Source: Oscillospiraceae bacterium | Lineage (GTDB): Bacteria > Bacillota > Clostridia > Oscillospirales > Acutalibacteraceae | Reading direction: 5' to 3' | Length of the DNA: 64,000 bases | Assembly (NCBI GenBank): GCA_022483045.1 | Contig: JAKVOA010000001.1 | Location: 25,001 to 89,000, forward strand | Part shown: piece by piece, positions 33,401-44,079 of the stretch | How the letters are laid out: each line of letters opens with the position of its first letter | Numbering within the stretch: position 1 is the first letter of the stretch | Notes under the pieces: generated by a model | Databases searched by the model: none | Told to the model about the DNA's origin: nothing | The model's input: only the letters and a program-made list of their open reading frames with translations | Program-made: the position numbers and the translations under genes

Positions 33401-35514
33401 TGGAGAGATTAAAAGCATTTGCTTGCTAACGTTAACAAGTTCCTTTACGGAATTTACATTCCAGTATGGAGAGATTAAAAGGTGCAAATTATGCTTGACC
33501 AGCTGCGAATTATTTAATTTACATTCCAGTATGGAGAGATTAAAAGGCCGTCCCTGTAATTTGACTGTCATCCATGCCTTTTTATTTACATTCCAGTATG
33601 GAGAGATTAAAAGGCAGATTTTTCAGATTTCCTGCCACATCCCCGGAAAATTTACATTCCAGTATGGAGAGATTAAAAGATGGTAGTAATCCATTATCCG
33701 GCTCGCACTCAAACATTTACATTCCAGTATGGAGAGATTAAAAGTGCGTGACTGGTCAGTTGACGCTAAGCAGCGCTTTAATTTACATTCCAGTATGGAG
33801 AGATTAAAAGGTCAGAAAATTCCTGCATAGATAACTGCGGGGGCAGTATTTACATTCCAGTATGGAGAGATTAAAAGTCAATTCAATACGCTTCTGCACT
33901 GTGTCCAGTTCTGATTTACATTCCAGTATGGAGAGATTAAAAGTTTCCACTTTTTTCGTCACCATCGAATGCTATTTCATTTACATTCCAGTATGGAGAG
34001 ATTAAAAGGTCAATCAAATCCGCACGCGGATATATTAAATATCTGATTTACATTCCAGTATGGAGAGATTAAAAGGGTGTTACCGGCGCCGCTGGTGGCT
34101 TTTTTAGTTTCATTTACATTCCAGTATGGAGAGATTAAAAGACATTATCACCGTTACGGTTAACATATTGCCCAACATTTACATTCCAGTATGGAGAGAT
34201 TAAAAGGAGTAGCATCCAACGATTCTAGCTGACCAGCCTCGATTTACATTCCAGTATGGAGAGATTAAAAGACATCAAAAATTGTGGACATACGTTTTAC
34301 AAGCTCGCATTTACATTCCAGTATGGAGAGATTAAAAGTCAATCAAGGTCGCACATGGCTACATCAAATACTTGATTTACATTCCAGTATGGAGAGATTA
34401 AAAGCCTGAATGCCCATCCGTGTCTGCCTCGCTGTTTCGGATTTACATTCCAGTATGGAGAGATTAAAAGCTTCTCATAAATGTTCATTTTTGGTTTTTC
34501 CTCCTATTTACATTCCAGTATGGAGAGATTAAAAGCAGACTTAAAGCAGCAGAGTTGCTGGCAAAGAGATTATTTACATTCCAGTATGGAGAGATTAAAA
34601 GGCGCAGCAATGGCTAAAACTACAAGCCCAATCGTATTTACATTCCAGTATGGAGAGATTAAAAGCTGTGCTGTCTAATTCCTTCTGCGACTTTTTGAGC
34701 ATTTACATTCCAGTATGGAGAGATTAAAAGTAGTTGAGGCTGAGCAACTTAAAGCTGTCAACGAGGATTTACATTCCAGTATGGAGAGATTAAAAGTGAA
34801 GTCAAGGGTTTGGACAAACTGCTGAAAAAGCATTTACATTCCAGTATGGAGAGATTAAAAGACATATAGCCCGACCGGACAGCAGATTGTTTTTCGATTT
34901 ACATTCCAGTATGGAGAGATTAAAAGGCTGTCAACGAGGACGCTTACAAGCATGAGTACATATTTACATTCCAGTATGGAGAGATTAAAAGTGACCCAGC
35001 CGAGATAGCTAGCAAGCAGCGCCTGCAATTTACATTCCAGTATGGAGAGATTAAAAGTGTCTAACTACGGAATTGCTTTCCGCACAAACGCATTTACATT
35101 CCAGTATGGAGAGATTAAAAGATGCTATAATGCAGACTCCCGTCTGCATCGTAATAATTTACATTCCAGTATGGAGAGATTAAAAGCGCGGGTTGTCGCA
35201 GTCGAGCGAGATTGTAGTTGAATTTACATTCCAGTATGGAGAGATTAAAAGTTGACTATATCCCGCGTCACAGGTACGGGCTTGATATTTACATTCCAGT
35301 ATGGAGAGATTAAAAGGCAAGAGTGCGTGCTGAGTGGTCATTTTTGATTGAATTTACATTCCAGTATGGAGAGATTAAAAGGAGCCTTAATAATCGTCCC
35401 AAAGGGGAATAGCTCACATTTACATTCCAGTATGGAGAGATTAAAAGCCTTGTCAGCGCCGCGGAAAAAAACTTGTTGACCTGTATTTACATTCCAGTAT
35501 GGAGAGATTAAAAG
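30481..35514 (-). CRISPR. Type I-B CRISPR array, 77 repeats and 76 spacers
   Basis: A 30-base repeat (plus-strand text ATTTACATTCC...GATTAAAAG) starts at 30481 and recurs about every 66 bases up to 35485-35514; spacers are 34-38 bases. The crRNA sense is the minus strand: the repeat then ends in ATGTAAAT, as in C. difficile type I-B repeats, and a promoter in the 35516-35600 leader points into the array. The leader-distal repeat (30481) differs by one base (G for A at its edge). Identical spacers occur at 30644/30775 and 31105/31171. Repeats are otherwise nearly invariant, so the array is old but maintained. Confidence 0.98.
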
Positions 35515-35599
35515 AGCCAATTTGGGCAGAATACAATGATAAACGTGTAAACTATTTACAAATTATTCATATTATAGTACTTCCTGATTCATAATGCAA
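35515..35599 (-). promoter_or_regulatory. CRISPR leader with array promoter
   Basis: Minus strand: -35 TTGCAT (35594-35599), a 17-bp spacer, -10 TATAAT (35571-35576). The transcript should start near 35564 and enter the first repeat about 50 bases later. The segment is AT-rich and lies directly between cas2 and the array, the normal leader position. The rest of the gap, to 35666, holds no gene. Confidence 0.88.
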
Positions 35600-35666
35600 G
35601 CTATTCCTAGTGCTTTCTGCTGTCGTGCCCTTATCACTTTTTCCCGACCGGGGTTCGACAGATTTG

Positions 35667-35948
35667 TTATAAAAAATTTGACGTAACAGCAGATTCATCT
35701 TTTCCATAAAACTCTTTTGTTAGCCAACGTTCTTCTCGGCTTTTAAAGACAATCACCGAATCTAGATTTTTATCTGTCCACCGCAGCAGTTCTTGTTTCA
35801 TACATTCCAGATGCGGCGGCGTAATATCTCCCTCAAAAACAGAGTCCTGTATATGTGTAAGATACTTTTTACAGATTTTAAAAATATTACGTTGCCTTTT
35901 TGCGCCATTTTTTTCTTCTGCAATATCGTAAACTAAAATAACATACAA
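35667..35948 (-). CDS. cas2: CRISPR-associated endonuclease Cas2
   Basis: A 93-residue subunit of the Cas1-Cas2 spacer-integration complex. The N-terminal strand VILVYDIAEE carries the conserved Asp of Cas2, followed by RNIFKICKKYLTHIQDSVFEG, the usual second strand/helix. The start is TTG at 35948, six bases after the cas1 stop, with a GGTGG in the end of cas1. It is the last gene of the cas operon, next to the leader. Confidence 0.95.
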   Translation of the reverse strand: MYVILVYDIAEEKNGAKRQRNIFKICKKYLTHIQDSVFEGDITPPHLECMKQELLRWTDKNLDSVIVFKSREERWLTKEFYGKDESAVTSNFL

Positions 35949-35954
35949 ATTTTT

Positions 35955-36947
35955 TCACCACCAGATTACAAAGGGTTTGTACAGCTTTTCTCCCATAATG
36001 TCTTTGATTAGTTTATAACATTCTAAGCGCATTAGGTACTGGTAAGAAACTCCTTTTTTAAGTTCACGGTGTCGAATGGTCGTTTTCAATCTGGCATCGA
36101 GCGCCTGCGCAATGATTTGCGAAGCTTTTTTCTTTAGATGCAAGCAGTTTAATTCTCGGGTGAAATCCTGCTCTGTTATTTGATTCTTATTTATTAAGGA
36201 AAAAAGCAGTCTGTCGCCTATCAATGGCTTAAAAATCTCAGAAATATCTAGGCTTAAAGAAAAACGCCGAATACCAGGTTCATGTAAAAAACTAACAGTC
36301 GGGTTTAACTGTGTGCGGTAGATTTCGCCCAAGCACCTGGCATATATCATCCCATTGATGAAAGAAAGCATGGTATTCATCATATTATCCGGTGGATGGC
36401 GTACTCGCTTTTTAAACTCTGCTTTGCTGCCGGTAATCTTTTCAAAGGCAGAATAATACAGTGTATGTATTTTTCCCTCATATCCCATAAGCTCAAGAAT
36501 GTTGGCGGCACAGTCGGTCTGATCACGAAATATCTGCATCGCATTCATCGTTTCCTGCAAAGCAAGACCGCGGTTGTTATAGTATCGTAAGTTTCGCAAA
36601 ATATTGTCAGTTGCTCCCTGCACAAAACCGCGTGCTAACCTCAATCTGTGGGTTTCATCCAGATAAGCTTGAACCTGCTGTACCAATACATTCCCGGCCA
36701 ACAGATTTTCTTTAGGAAAATATGTTCCCACATAATTTGTATAATAATCAAAGAAATGAATCAAGACCCCATATTTAGAGATCAATTGAAGCATTTTGGT
36801 GTTGAAGTTCATTTCGGTCATCAGGTAAATGTCTGAAACTTCAGCAATTGGCAGACTCTTTTTTGTACCATCATAGGCTATGAATTCAAGGGTATTGTCA
36901 TTTCTATGCAGTTCCCCGTTTGTGTAAATATAGATACTTCTTTTCAT
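35955..36947 (-). CDS. cas1: CRISPR-associated integrase Cas1 (type I-B)
   Basis: A 330-residue DNA integrase that inserts new spacers at the leader end. Metal ligands of the family are visible: Glu157 (MGYEGK), His222 (FLHEPG) and Asp234 (SLDISEIFKP). The length and the sequence FLHEPGxRRFSLSLDISEIFKP are typical of subtype I-B Cas1. It follows cas4 by 11 bases and precedes cas2. Confidence 0.97.
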   Translation of the reverse strand: MKRSIYIYTNGELHRNDNTLEFIAYDGTKKSLPIAEVSDIYLMTEMNFNTKMLQLISKYGVLIHFFDYYTNYVGTYFPKENLLAGNVLVQQVQAYLDETHRLRLARGFVQGATDNILRNLRYYNNRGLALQETMNAMQIFRDQTDCAANILELMGYEGKIHTLYYSAFEKITGSKAEFKKRVRHPPDNMMNTMLSFINGMIYARCLGEIYRTQLNPTVSFLHEPGIRRFSLSLDISEIFKPLIGDRLLFSLINKNQITEQDFTRELNCLHLKKKASQIIAQALDARLKTTIRHRELKKGVSYQYLMRLECYKLIKDIMGEKLYKPFVIWW

Positions 36948-36958
36948 TTTACTTTACC

Positions 36959-37483
36959 TCATATAAAGCAAAGGTCATAGTATGCACATTTTTTACAGAA
37001 TTTTTTGCCTTCGTATGCGGGTGGCAATTTTAGTGTCTGTATTTTTTTGATTTCCTGAATGGCGCAAGCTAAATTCTTTTCGTCATCTTCAGTAAGTTTA
37101 ACCATCTCTGTGCGTTTAAGCAGGGGATAATCTATTTCGCCAGTCAGCTTTTCCACGCCGCGCTGTTTGAAACACCAAAGATAGTACTTTAGCTGCCAAA
37201 TTCCGGCTTCTTCAATCGACCGGCTTTTTTTGACTTCATGTAAAATGCAACTTTTTTCGATATAGTCAACGGATATCAGGTTATCGAGCGTAATATGTTT
37301 TTCTGCTCTGCTGTAGGCTGTTTCATCAAGCAGCTTTCCAAGTTCGACATTTTCGTTGTTCTGCTCCATGTGCAGATTCTTACAGAAATAATACAGCTTG
37401 CGCTTACACACGAAGTAGTAGTAAACCATCATGCCGCTGATACGGCCATACATTTCACCGTTCTCTTCAATAGAATTCGGCAT
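36959..37483 (-). CDS. cas4: CRISPR-associated exonuclease Cas4
   Basis: A 174-residue RecB-type nuclease that trims prespacers and selects PAMs. The iron-sulfur cysteines are one near the N-terminus (FVCKRKLYYF) and three at the C-terminus (FCKKCAYYDLC); nuclease residues include His/Glu early (ELGKLLDE), Asp/Lys around VDYIE and HEVKKS. The start at 37483 overlaps cas3 by 17 bases; an ATG at 37453 (MYGRISG) fits the family length better, but its ribosome site is weak. Confidence 0.93.
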   Translation of the reverse strand: MPNSIEENGEMYGRISGMMVYYYFVCKRKLYYFCKNLHMEQNNENVELGKLLDETAYSRAEKHITLDNLISVDYIEKSCILHEVKKSRSIEEAGIWQLKYYLWCFKQRGVEKLTGEIDYPLLKRTEMVKLTEDDEKNLACAIQEIKKIQTLKLPPAYEGKKFCKKCAYYDLCFI

Positions 37484-39785
37484 ATTCCTCTTTCCCTTTT
37501 TTGTCCTTATATTTTGAGATTAGTCCTGCTCCGCTCTCAGTAGATTCATCAAAATCGTAGTTGCCATTATAAAGGCCGATTCGATTGTGCAAGAAAAAGT
37601 GGTCATTGCTTGCAGGCTCAATGTCCAGCCCCATATTGGGCACAGATACGGTATAATCCATGACCTTTTCGCGAGCCTTAATTTTTTCAGCTTTGCTTCC
37701 GTGCTGTATTTGTTTCTCGCATGCTGCCAAGACACCGTTTTTCTGCAGCTGTGCATAAATCTTTTTAGGCATAACTGTTGTTGAAGTTATATCGCGAAAA
37801 TGTATATCTTCCTTAACGATAGCATACATTCTGTTTTCCTGAAGATACGTGTAAGTCTTTATAATCTTTTTACAGTAATCTGATTCTTTAATTTCAGGAT
37901 TTTTCGTTTCATCATAAACAAGGTCAATCATATCGGCTTTATCGTCCTGCTGGTCGGTTTCCCGTAGCAGGCAGCCGTCATATTTTTGTACAGCAGCCAA
38001 TGTGTACGCATACAGTTTTTCATCGATAATACAATGCGATGCTGAGCCGATATCTTTATTTGCAAGTATATACACGTTGGGTTCTTCCCCCAGGTCATAC
38101 TTCCTATCGCGATATACGCGGCCCATACGCTGAAGTAAGGAATCAACGGTACACAGTTCTGTATACAGTACATCAAAATCAAGGTCCAGAGATGCTTCTA
38201 CTACCTGCGTTGATACCCAGACACTGCAGGCTGGTTTTCTTTTGCTGTCATTCGGTGCAAATGCCTGTATCTTCTTTTCCAGTATTTTTCTGTGTTTGCG
38301 CAGATAACGGCTGTGCAGAATATTCACTTTGGCTCCCAGTTCATGCAGCTGTTCTCCGACTTCCTGCGCTTTTTTAACTCGATTGACCAGTACTAGAACA
38401 CGCTTTGTTTTTGCCTGACTGCATATTTCCTCTAACGGAAAGTCGCTGCCTTTTAGCAGCTTAATGCGGTGGCGGTAGGGAACCGCTCCATGGAAATTTG
38501 GCAGTTCCGCTTTAGTTGGGCACGGAATTTTGTATCTTCTCATTAAGGTTATTAATATTTTAGGGAATGTAGCTGTCATGATACAAAAGTGTCCACCCAG
38601 GTCGCTGATGAAATGCAGCGCATACAGAATAGAAGCGATCAGTTCTGGCGAATACATTTGAATTTCATCGATTACCAAGTTTCCGCAGGCAAGCGCCGCG
38701 GCAGCAATTTCTGTGCCATTTGCCTTGTATACAAACCGAAACAGCTGGTCAATCGTGCAGACTGTCAGCGGCGCCGTAAAGAGACTGGCAAGCTGGTATT
38801 TTTCCAATGCCTGTTCATCATTTTGATTTTCGCTTTTATTCCCGCCTGCTGTTTGTTCCAGATAAACCGCCCGGGCATCTCCATGCAACACAGCAGCTTT
38901 GCTGTAACCTATATTCCGGGTGTTAGTTATTCTTTCGTAAATGGCATTGATGCTTGCTTTGAGCGGCAGGGTGTAAAAGCCTTTTTGGCCGTCAAGCCAT
39001 AAAAGGGCCCCTTCGGTTTTGCCGCAGCCGGTGCTTGCCTGTACAATGACATTTTGTCCCTTGTGTTCTTTCAGGTATTTTTGTACAGGGTGAAGCGAAA
39101 AGCCATGTCCTTTCATAAATGCAACTGTCTTCTCAGAATACAGCCTGCCGTCCTGATCATTGATTCTTTCTTCCACCGGTATGCCTGCACTTGCGCAGTA
39201 GTCGATTCGGTTCAGCATTCCTTTCAGTTTGATAAACTGTTCCTGCTTTTTGTCCTCCAGCCACTCGTCGCTGACAAAGTCGATAGATGAAATAAATTCT
39301 GTTTGCAGTTCCTTTGTTAAACCGTTAATCTTTTGGATATGGTTTGCCGCCTGCACATCGCGCCAGCGCTTGGCCAGAACTTTTTCAATATAATTGGAAA
39401 GAATGCTTTTATAGTTCCCGATAACAGCTTCCCGCGCATGGTGGTAGAAGACTATCTTTATCAGCAACTCCATTTCATCTTTGTTAAAAAGGAGATCATC
39501 CATAAAATAATCAATATCCAAAAAAGCAGGACTTAAATAATTGTGCGGGAACTCAGTACCCTGTTCGGCGATTGCAGGTTTACCAACTGCTTTTAAAATT
39601 TTATTTTGAAAATGCGCATCCATTTTTCCCATATCATGGAATACAACTGCCCAGTATAAAATTCTCCATTCCCTTTTAGAAAGCTTATCCTGATAAATCC
39701 TTTTCAAATCCTGATAGCATGTTAGACAGTTGCTGATGTGTTCCTGCAGAGTTTGCTTTTCTGCACTTTTCGCATAGATTACCAA
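37467..39785 (-). CDS. cas3: CRISPR-associated helicase-nuclease Cas3
   Basis: A 772-residue effector recruited by Cascade to degrade target DNA. The N-terminal HD nuclease has His50-Asp51 (VVFHDMGKMD) and further histidines (PHNYLSPAF, HHARE). The SF2 helicase has Walker A STGCGKTEGALLW, motif II LVIDEIQMY, motif III MTATFP and motif VI LLQRMGRVYRDR. Start: TTG at 39785 with AAGGAGG seven bases before. Intact, so interference should be possible. Confidence 0.97.
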   Translation of the reverse strand: MVIYAKSAEKQTLQEHISNCLTCYQDLKRIYQDKLSKREWRILYWAVVFHDMGKMDAHFQNKILKAVGKPAIAEQGTEFPHNYLSPAFLDIDYFMDDLLFNKDEMELLIKIVFYHHAREAVIGNYKSILSNYIEKVLAKRWRDVQAANHIQKINGLTKELQTEFISSIDFVSDEWLEDKKQEQFIKLKGMLNRIDYCASAGIPVEERINDQDGRLYSEKTVAFMKGHGFSLHPVQKYLKEHKGQNVIVQASTGCGKTEGALLWLDGQKGFYTLPLKASINAIYERITNTRNIGYSKAAVLHGDARAVYLEQTAGGNKSENQNDEQALEKYQLASLFTAPLTVCTIDQLFRFVYKANGTEIAAAALACGNLVIDEIQMYSPELIASILYALHFISDLGGHFCIMTATFPKILITLMRRYKIPCPTKAELPNFHGAVPYRHRIKLLKGSDFPLEEICSQAKTKRVLVLVNRVKKAQEVGEQLHELGAKVNILHSRYLRKHRKILEKKIQAFAPNDSKRKPACSVWVSTQVVEASLDLDFDVLYTELCTVDSLLQRMGRVYRDRKYDLGEEPNVYILANKDIGSASHCIIDEKLYAYTLAAVQKYDGCLLRETDQQDDKADMIDLVYDETKNPEIKESDYCKKIIKTYTYLQENRMYAIVKEDIHFRDITSTTVMPKKIYAQLQKNGVLAACEKQIQHGSKAEKIKAREKVMDYTVSVPNMGLDIEPASNDHFFLHNRIGLYNGNYDFDESTESGAGLISKYKDKKGKEEYAEFY

Positions 39786-39844
39786 AAAATTCCTCCTTCA
39801 AAAAAGATAAACGCTATCCACCTTTTCAGCAGATAGCGCTCTCT

Positions 39845-41480
<1,636 letters not shown>

Positions 41481-43178
41481 TTATTTGTCCTCGCTTTCAT
41501 TTTCTGTGTTTGTATCGGTTTTACTGTTTTCTTCTGGTTTAGCACTGCTGTTAAGGCCCTGTATAAAGGCATGACCAATAACTGGGAATAATTCTGTGTC
41601 TTGAATTGCATTGCAGAATACTTTTGGAATCGTCAGTCCAAGGGAGATATACTGCCTTGTCATGGTATCCATGAAAAGTTTATAGTCATCGCTCTGCAGT
41701 GCATTCAGCAGACGGTAAGTAACCCCAACTAAGCGCTTTTCGTTTGCTCTTGTTTTTCCACTGTTCGGATTCACAGCCTGAACGGTTTTTCTAAGAGCTT
41801 GACCCGCTTTGTAGGCTGTCCATTTGTAACTCTTTTCCATTCTCACGGTCTCCTTATCCTTATTTCTTCCAAACATTTCTATTTGTATATCGAGTACCCA
41901 GCTGTAAATGCCGAAACCGTAGCCGTTTTTCAGGGATTCGCGATAACCGCTCAGCATCATTCCGTAAAGCTCCTGGTTGTTGAGTACACGCTCCAGCGTT
42001 CTGTGGAATAAATGGGAATTTGCTTTTAACAACTTCTCAAAAGTCAAATTTAAGTTCTGAAAGGCAATGAGCATGTCAGCTGTCAGGTTGTTGACTGTGT
42101 AATGGGCATTGGAGCAGCGTACGACCTGAATATTTTGCACCTGATTCTTTGCTTCTTTTTCCTCTGCTGTTAGGGTGAATCGATTGATAACAACTGCAAA
42201 GGGATCGTCTTTTAGCTCTTCGCTGACATCTTTAAAGTTGTTTGCACTTTTTAGTGCCTTAATGCTGCGGCAGTCATTGACAAACACGCCCTCGTGTGCA
42301 AAAGTTGAAAAGCCAAGCGGTACGCAGGCGTAAACCAGCATACAATACGGGCACATCATAATATCCGGTTTATAATTCCAAAAGCTGTCTGTTTTCCGCT
42401 TGACATCTGGCACGGTTTCGTTTACCCATGCAGTTGACGATGCACCAGACTGCAGTGTCCTTCCGCATTGAAAACAGTCTATTGACTTCTTACCTTTTTT
42501 AGTCTTATACTTTTGAATAGCATCAAGAAAATAATCGTTAAAGGCTTGCTCAAATGGCTCTTTGTTTTTTTGCTTGTGTAGAAAAGAAACGCCTGTCCAA
42601 TACTCCTGTACACGGGTATAGATAATATCTTTTAAAAGGAGTACATATCTGACATCTTTATTTTTGAGCTGTTCGTCAATCTCTTTCAGCTTAGACAGCT
42701 GCTTTTGCGGGTCTGCTTCATTTTTAATGCTTTTTGCAGTTGCTAAAAAGTCATAATTTATGCCATAGTGCGTTTTAAGGATTTCAAATCCGGCCTGATA
42801 GGAATTTCGTTTCAGTTTTGCATAGAGTAAGCTGATACAACTGCTCAGCTTTTTTGTGTAATTTTCGCTTTGTCTGGCATTTTCCGAAGTGATGTACGCA
42901 AGTTCATCCATTAGATTTTTATATACCGTGTCATTTCCGTACTGCTCAATAAGTTTCTCAAAATATGCTTTTGTAAATTTTTCTGAAAAAGCCTCCGGCT
43001 GCACATAAATGCTGCAGCCGTTTTCACCGGTCCGGTAATAGCAGTGCTCGTCTGTTTGTTCCATTCGGTCAAGTACTCGTGCACAGCCAAGCAGGCCCGC
43101 ATTGTACAGGGCATCGTTGGCGTACAGGTACACTTCCTCTTCGGATCTCTCTACGTCTGACAACTTCTCACCTCCCAT
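41481..43178 (-). CDS. cas8b: CRISPR Cascade large subunit Cas8b (Cst1 type)
   Basis: Large subunit, 565 residues, thought to read the PAM and recruit Cas3. The CxxC pairs CFQCGR and CPYC (about residues 237-280) form the zinc-binding element of Cst1-type Cas8b; the N-terminus VYLYANDALYNAGLLGCARVL is also typical. The ATG at 43178 overlaps the cas6 stop (TAATG); an alternative TTG at 43163 has a perfect GGAGG (43171-43175) and may be the true start. Confidence 0.92.
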   Translation of the reverse strand: MGGEKLSDVERSEEEVYLYANDALYNAGLLGCARVLDRMEQTDEHCYYRTGENGCSIYVQPEAFSEKFTKAYFEKLIEQYGNDTVYKNLMDELAYITSENARQSENYTKKLSSCISLLYAKLKRNSYQAGFEILKTHYGINYDFLATAKSIKNEADPQKQLSKLKEIDEQLKNKDVRYVLLLKDIIYTRVQEYWTGVSFLHKQKNKEPFEQAFNDYFLDAIQKYKTKKGKKSIDCFQCGRTLQSGASSTAWVNETVPDVKRKTDSFWNYKPDIMMCPYCMLVYACVPLGFSTFAHEGVFVNDCRSIKALKSANNFKDVSEELKDDPFAVVINRFTLTAEEKEAKNQVQNIQVVRCSNAHYTVNNLTADMLIAFQNLNLTFEKLLKANSHLFHRTLERVLNNQELYGMMLSGYRESLKNGYGFGIYSWVLDIQIEMFGRNKDKETVRMEKSYKWTAYKAGQALRKTVQAVNPNSGKTRANEKRLVGVTYRLLNALQSDDYKLFMDTMTRQYISLGLTIPKVFCNAIQDTELFPVIGHAFIQGLNSSAKPEENSKTDTNTENESEDK

Positions 43179-43915
43179 TATCTTTGCTGTAGAATCTGCA
43201 GCAGTCCATATCCGGCGCTGCAGCGCGAGCCAAGTCCATTCTCATACAGTTCATACAGTAGCTCTGGTGAGCCACTGATTGTCGCCGTTCCTACGCTGCA
43301 TTCAATTTTTTGCCGGTAATGTAGGACCACCGTCTTCCTCATATGCAGTGGCAAAAAATGAAATGTTTTCAGCATTTCATCTGTAATGCTGTGGTTTCCG
43401 CGAAAGCGGCGAATGAGCTGCTCCCGCAGCTTTTCCTCAAAATCTGGCTGCGCCACAGAGGCATAGTGCTCTTTTTCTCCTTCTTTTACCCGAACACAGA
43501 TCGGAGAAAGTGCTTTTACAATCAGTGACGTATTGTGCACCAATTTTTCCGGCGGCATATAAAGCTTTGTCAGCGTCATCGTGTTTCCGCTTGGCAGTGG
43601 CCAGTTTTTTCCTTTGCGGCAGCAAAGAGCGTTGTACATTACAATGCCGGTTTGCACATCTCCGCTGCTGAAGGTTATCTGGATGTGAGTGTTGCACGCC
43701 GGCAAAAGGATTCTGTCTTTTTCAAACTGAATCTCATGCGGAAAGCCAACTGCAAAACACAGAGGCTTTGTTGCAGCTGTTCCGTCGTAAAACTCTTTGA
43801 AAAATTCGCCGCCGCTGTAATCAGAAAGCCCTTTTTTAAAAAGGGATAGAACCGTGGGCCGGTAGTCTAGTGGAAACTGCGGTTCCTTGAGTTCCAGCTG
43901 TCCTATAACTCTCAA
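43178..43915 (-). CDS. cas6: CRISPR endoribonuclease Cas6
   Basis: A 245-residue RNase that cuts the precursor within each repeat, leaving the 8-base 5' handle (here AUGUAAAU). The glycine-rich loop near the C-terminus, GLGSRCSAGYGLLQI, is diagnostic. The start is TTG at 43915 with GGAGG ten bases before (43926-43930). First gene of the cas operon, 63 bases downstream of its expected transcription start. Confidence 0.93.
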   Translation of the reverse strand: MRVIGQLELKEPQFPLDYRPTVLSLFKKGLSDYSGGEFFKEFYDGTAATKPLCFAVGFPHEIQFEKDRILLPACNTHIQITFSSGDVQTGIVMYNALCCRKGKNWPLPSGNTMTLTKLYMPPEKLVHNTSLIVKALSPICVRVKEGEKEHYASVAQPDFEEKLREQLIRRFRGNHSITDEMLKTFHFLPLHMRKTVVLHYRQKIECSVGTATISGSPELLYELYENGLGSRCSAGYGLLQILQQR

Positions 43916-43941
43916 AATTTTCGTTCCTCCTTATTACAACT

Positions 43942-44012
43942 CCATGAGTTATTTCATATGTACTTTGAGTGAGCGATTGGCTTCATTATAGCACGAATTT
44001 TTCAATTTTCAA
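43942..44012 (-). promoter_or_regulatory. cas operon promoter and proposed self-target site
   Basis: Minus strand: -35 TTGAAA (44007-44012), 16-bp spacer, extended -10 TGCTATAAT (TATAAT 43985-43990), transcript start near 43978. In the 5' untranslated part, read on the plus strand, CCA (43942-43944) is followed by TGAGT (43945-43949), the same first five bases as the pseudospacer of the divergent guide RNA. Matching continues with one bulge to about 43966 (17 of about 22 positions). Confidence 0.75.
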
Positions 44013-44044
44013 GCACATTCCCATATTTCCTGCAAATTTTTAAT

Positions 44045-44073
44045 TTGCAGTCAGTTCATTTTTAGGGTATACT
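44045..44073 (+). promoter_or_regulatory. Promoter of the divergent guide RNA
   Basis: -35 TTGCAG (44045-44050), 17-bp spacer, -10 TATACT (44068-44073), start near 44080. It is 33 bp from the -35 of the cas promoter, back to back. Confidence 0.8.
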
Positions 44074-44079
44074 ACTTAT

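Noticed and set aside
30481-35514. Array transcribed on the plus strand
   Set aside because: The repeat would end in ATTAAAAG, but no plus-strand leader promoter points into it, the cas operon and a consensus promoter come from the other side, and the minus reading ends like known I-B handles (ATGTAAAT).
35802-35811. TACATTCCAG inside cas2, identical to ten bases of the repeat
   Set aside because: A ten-base match in a coding region with no extension to the rest of the repeat; within chance.
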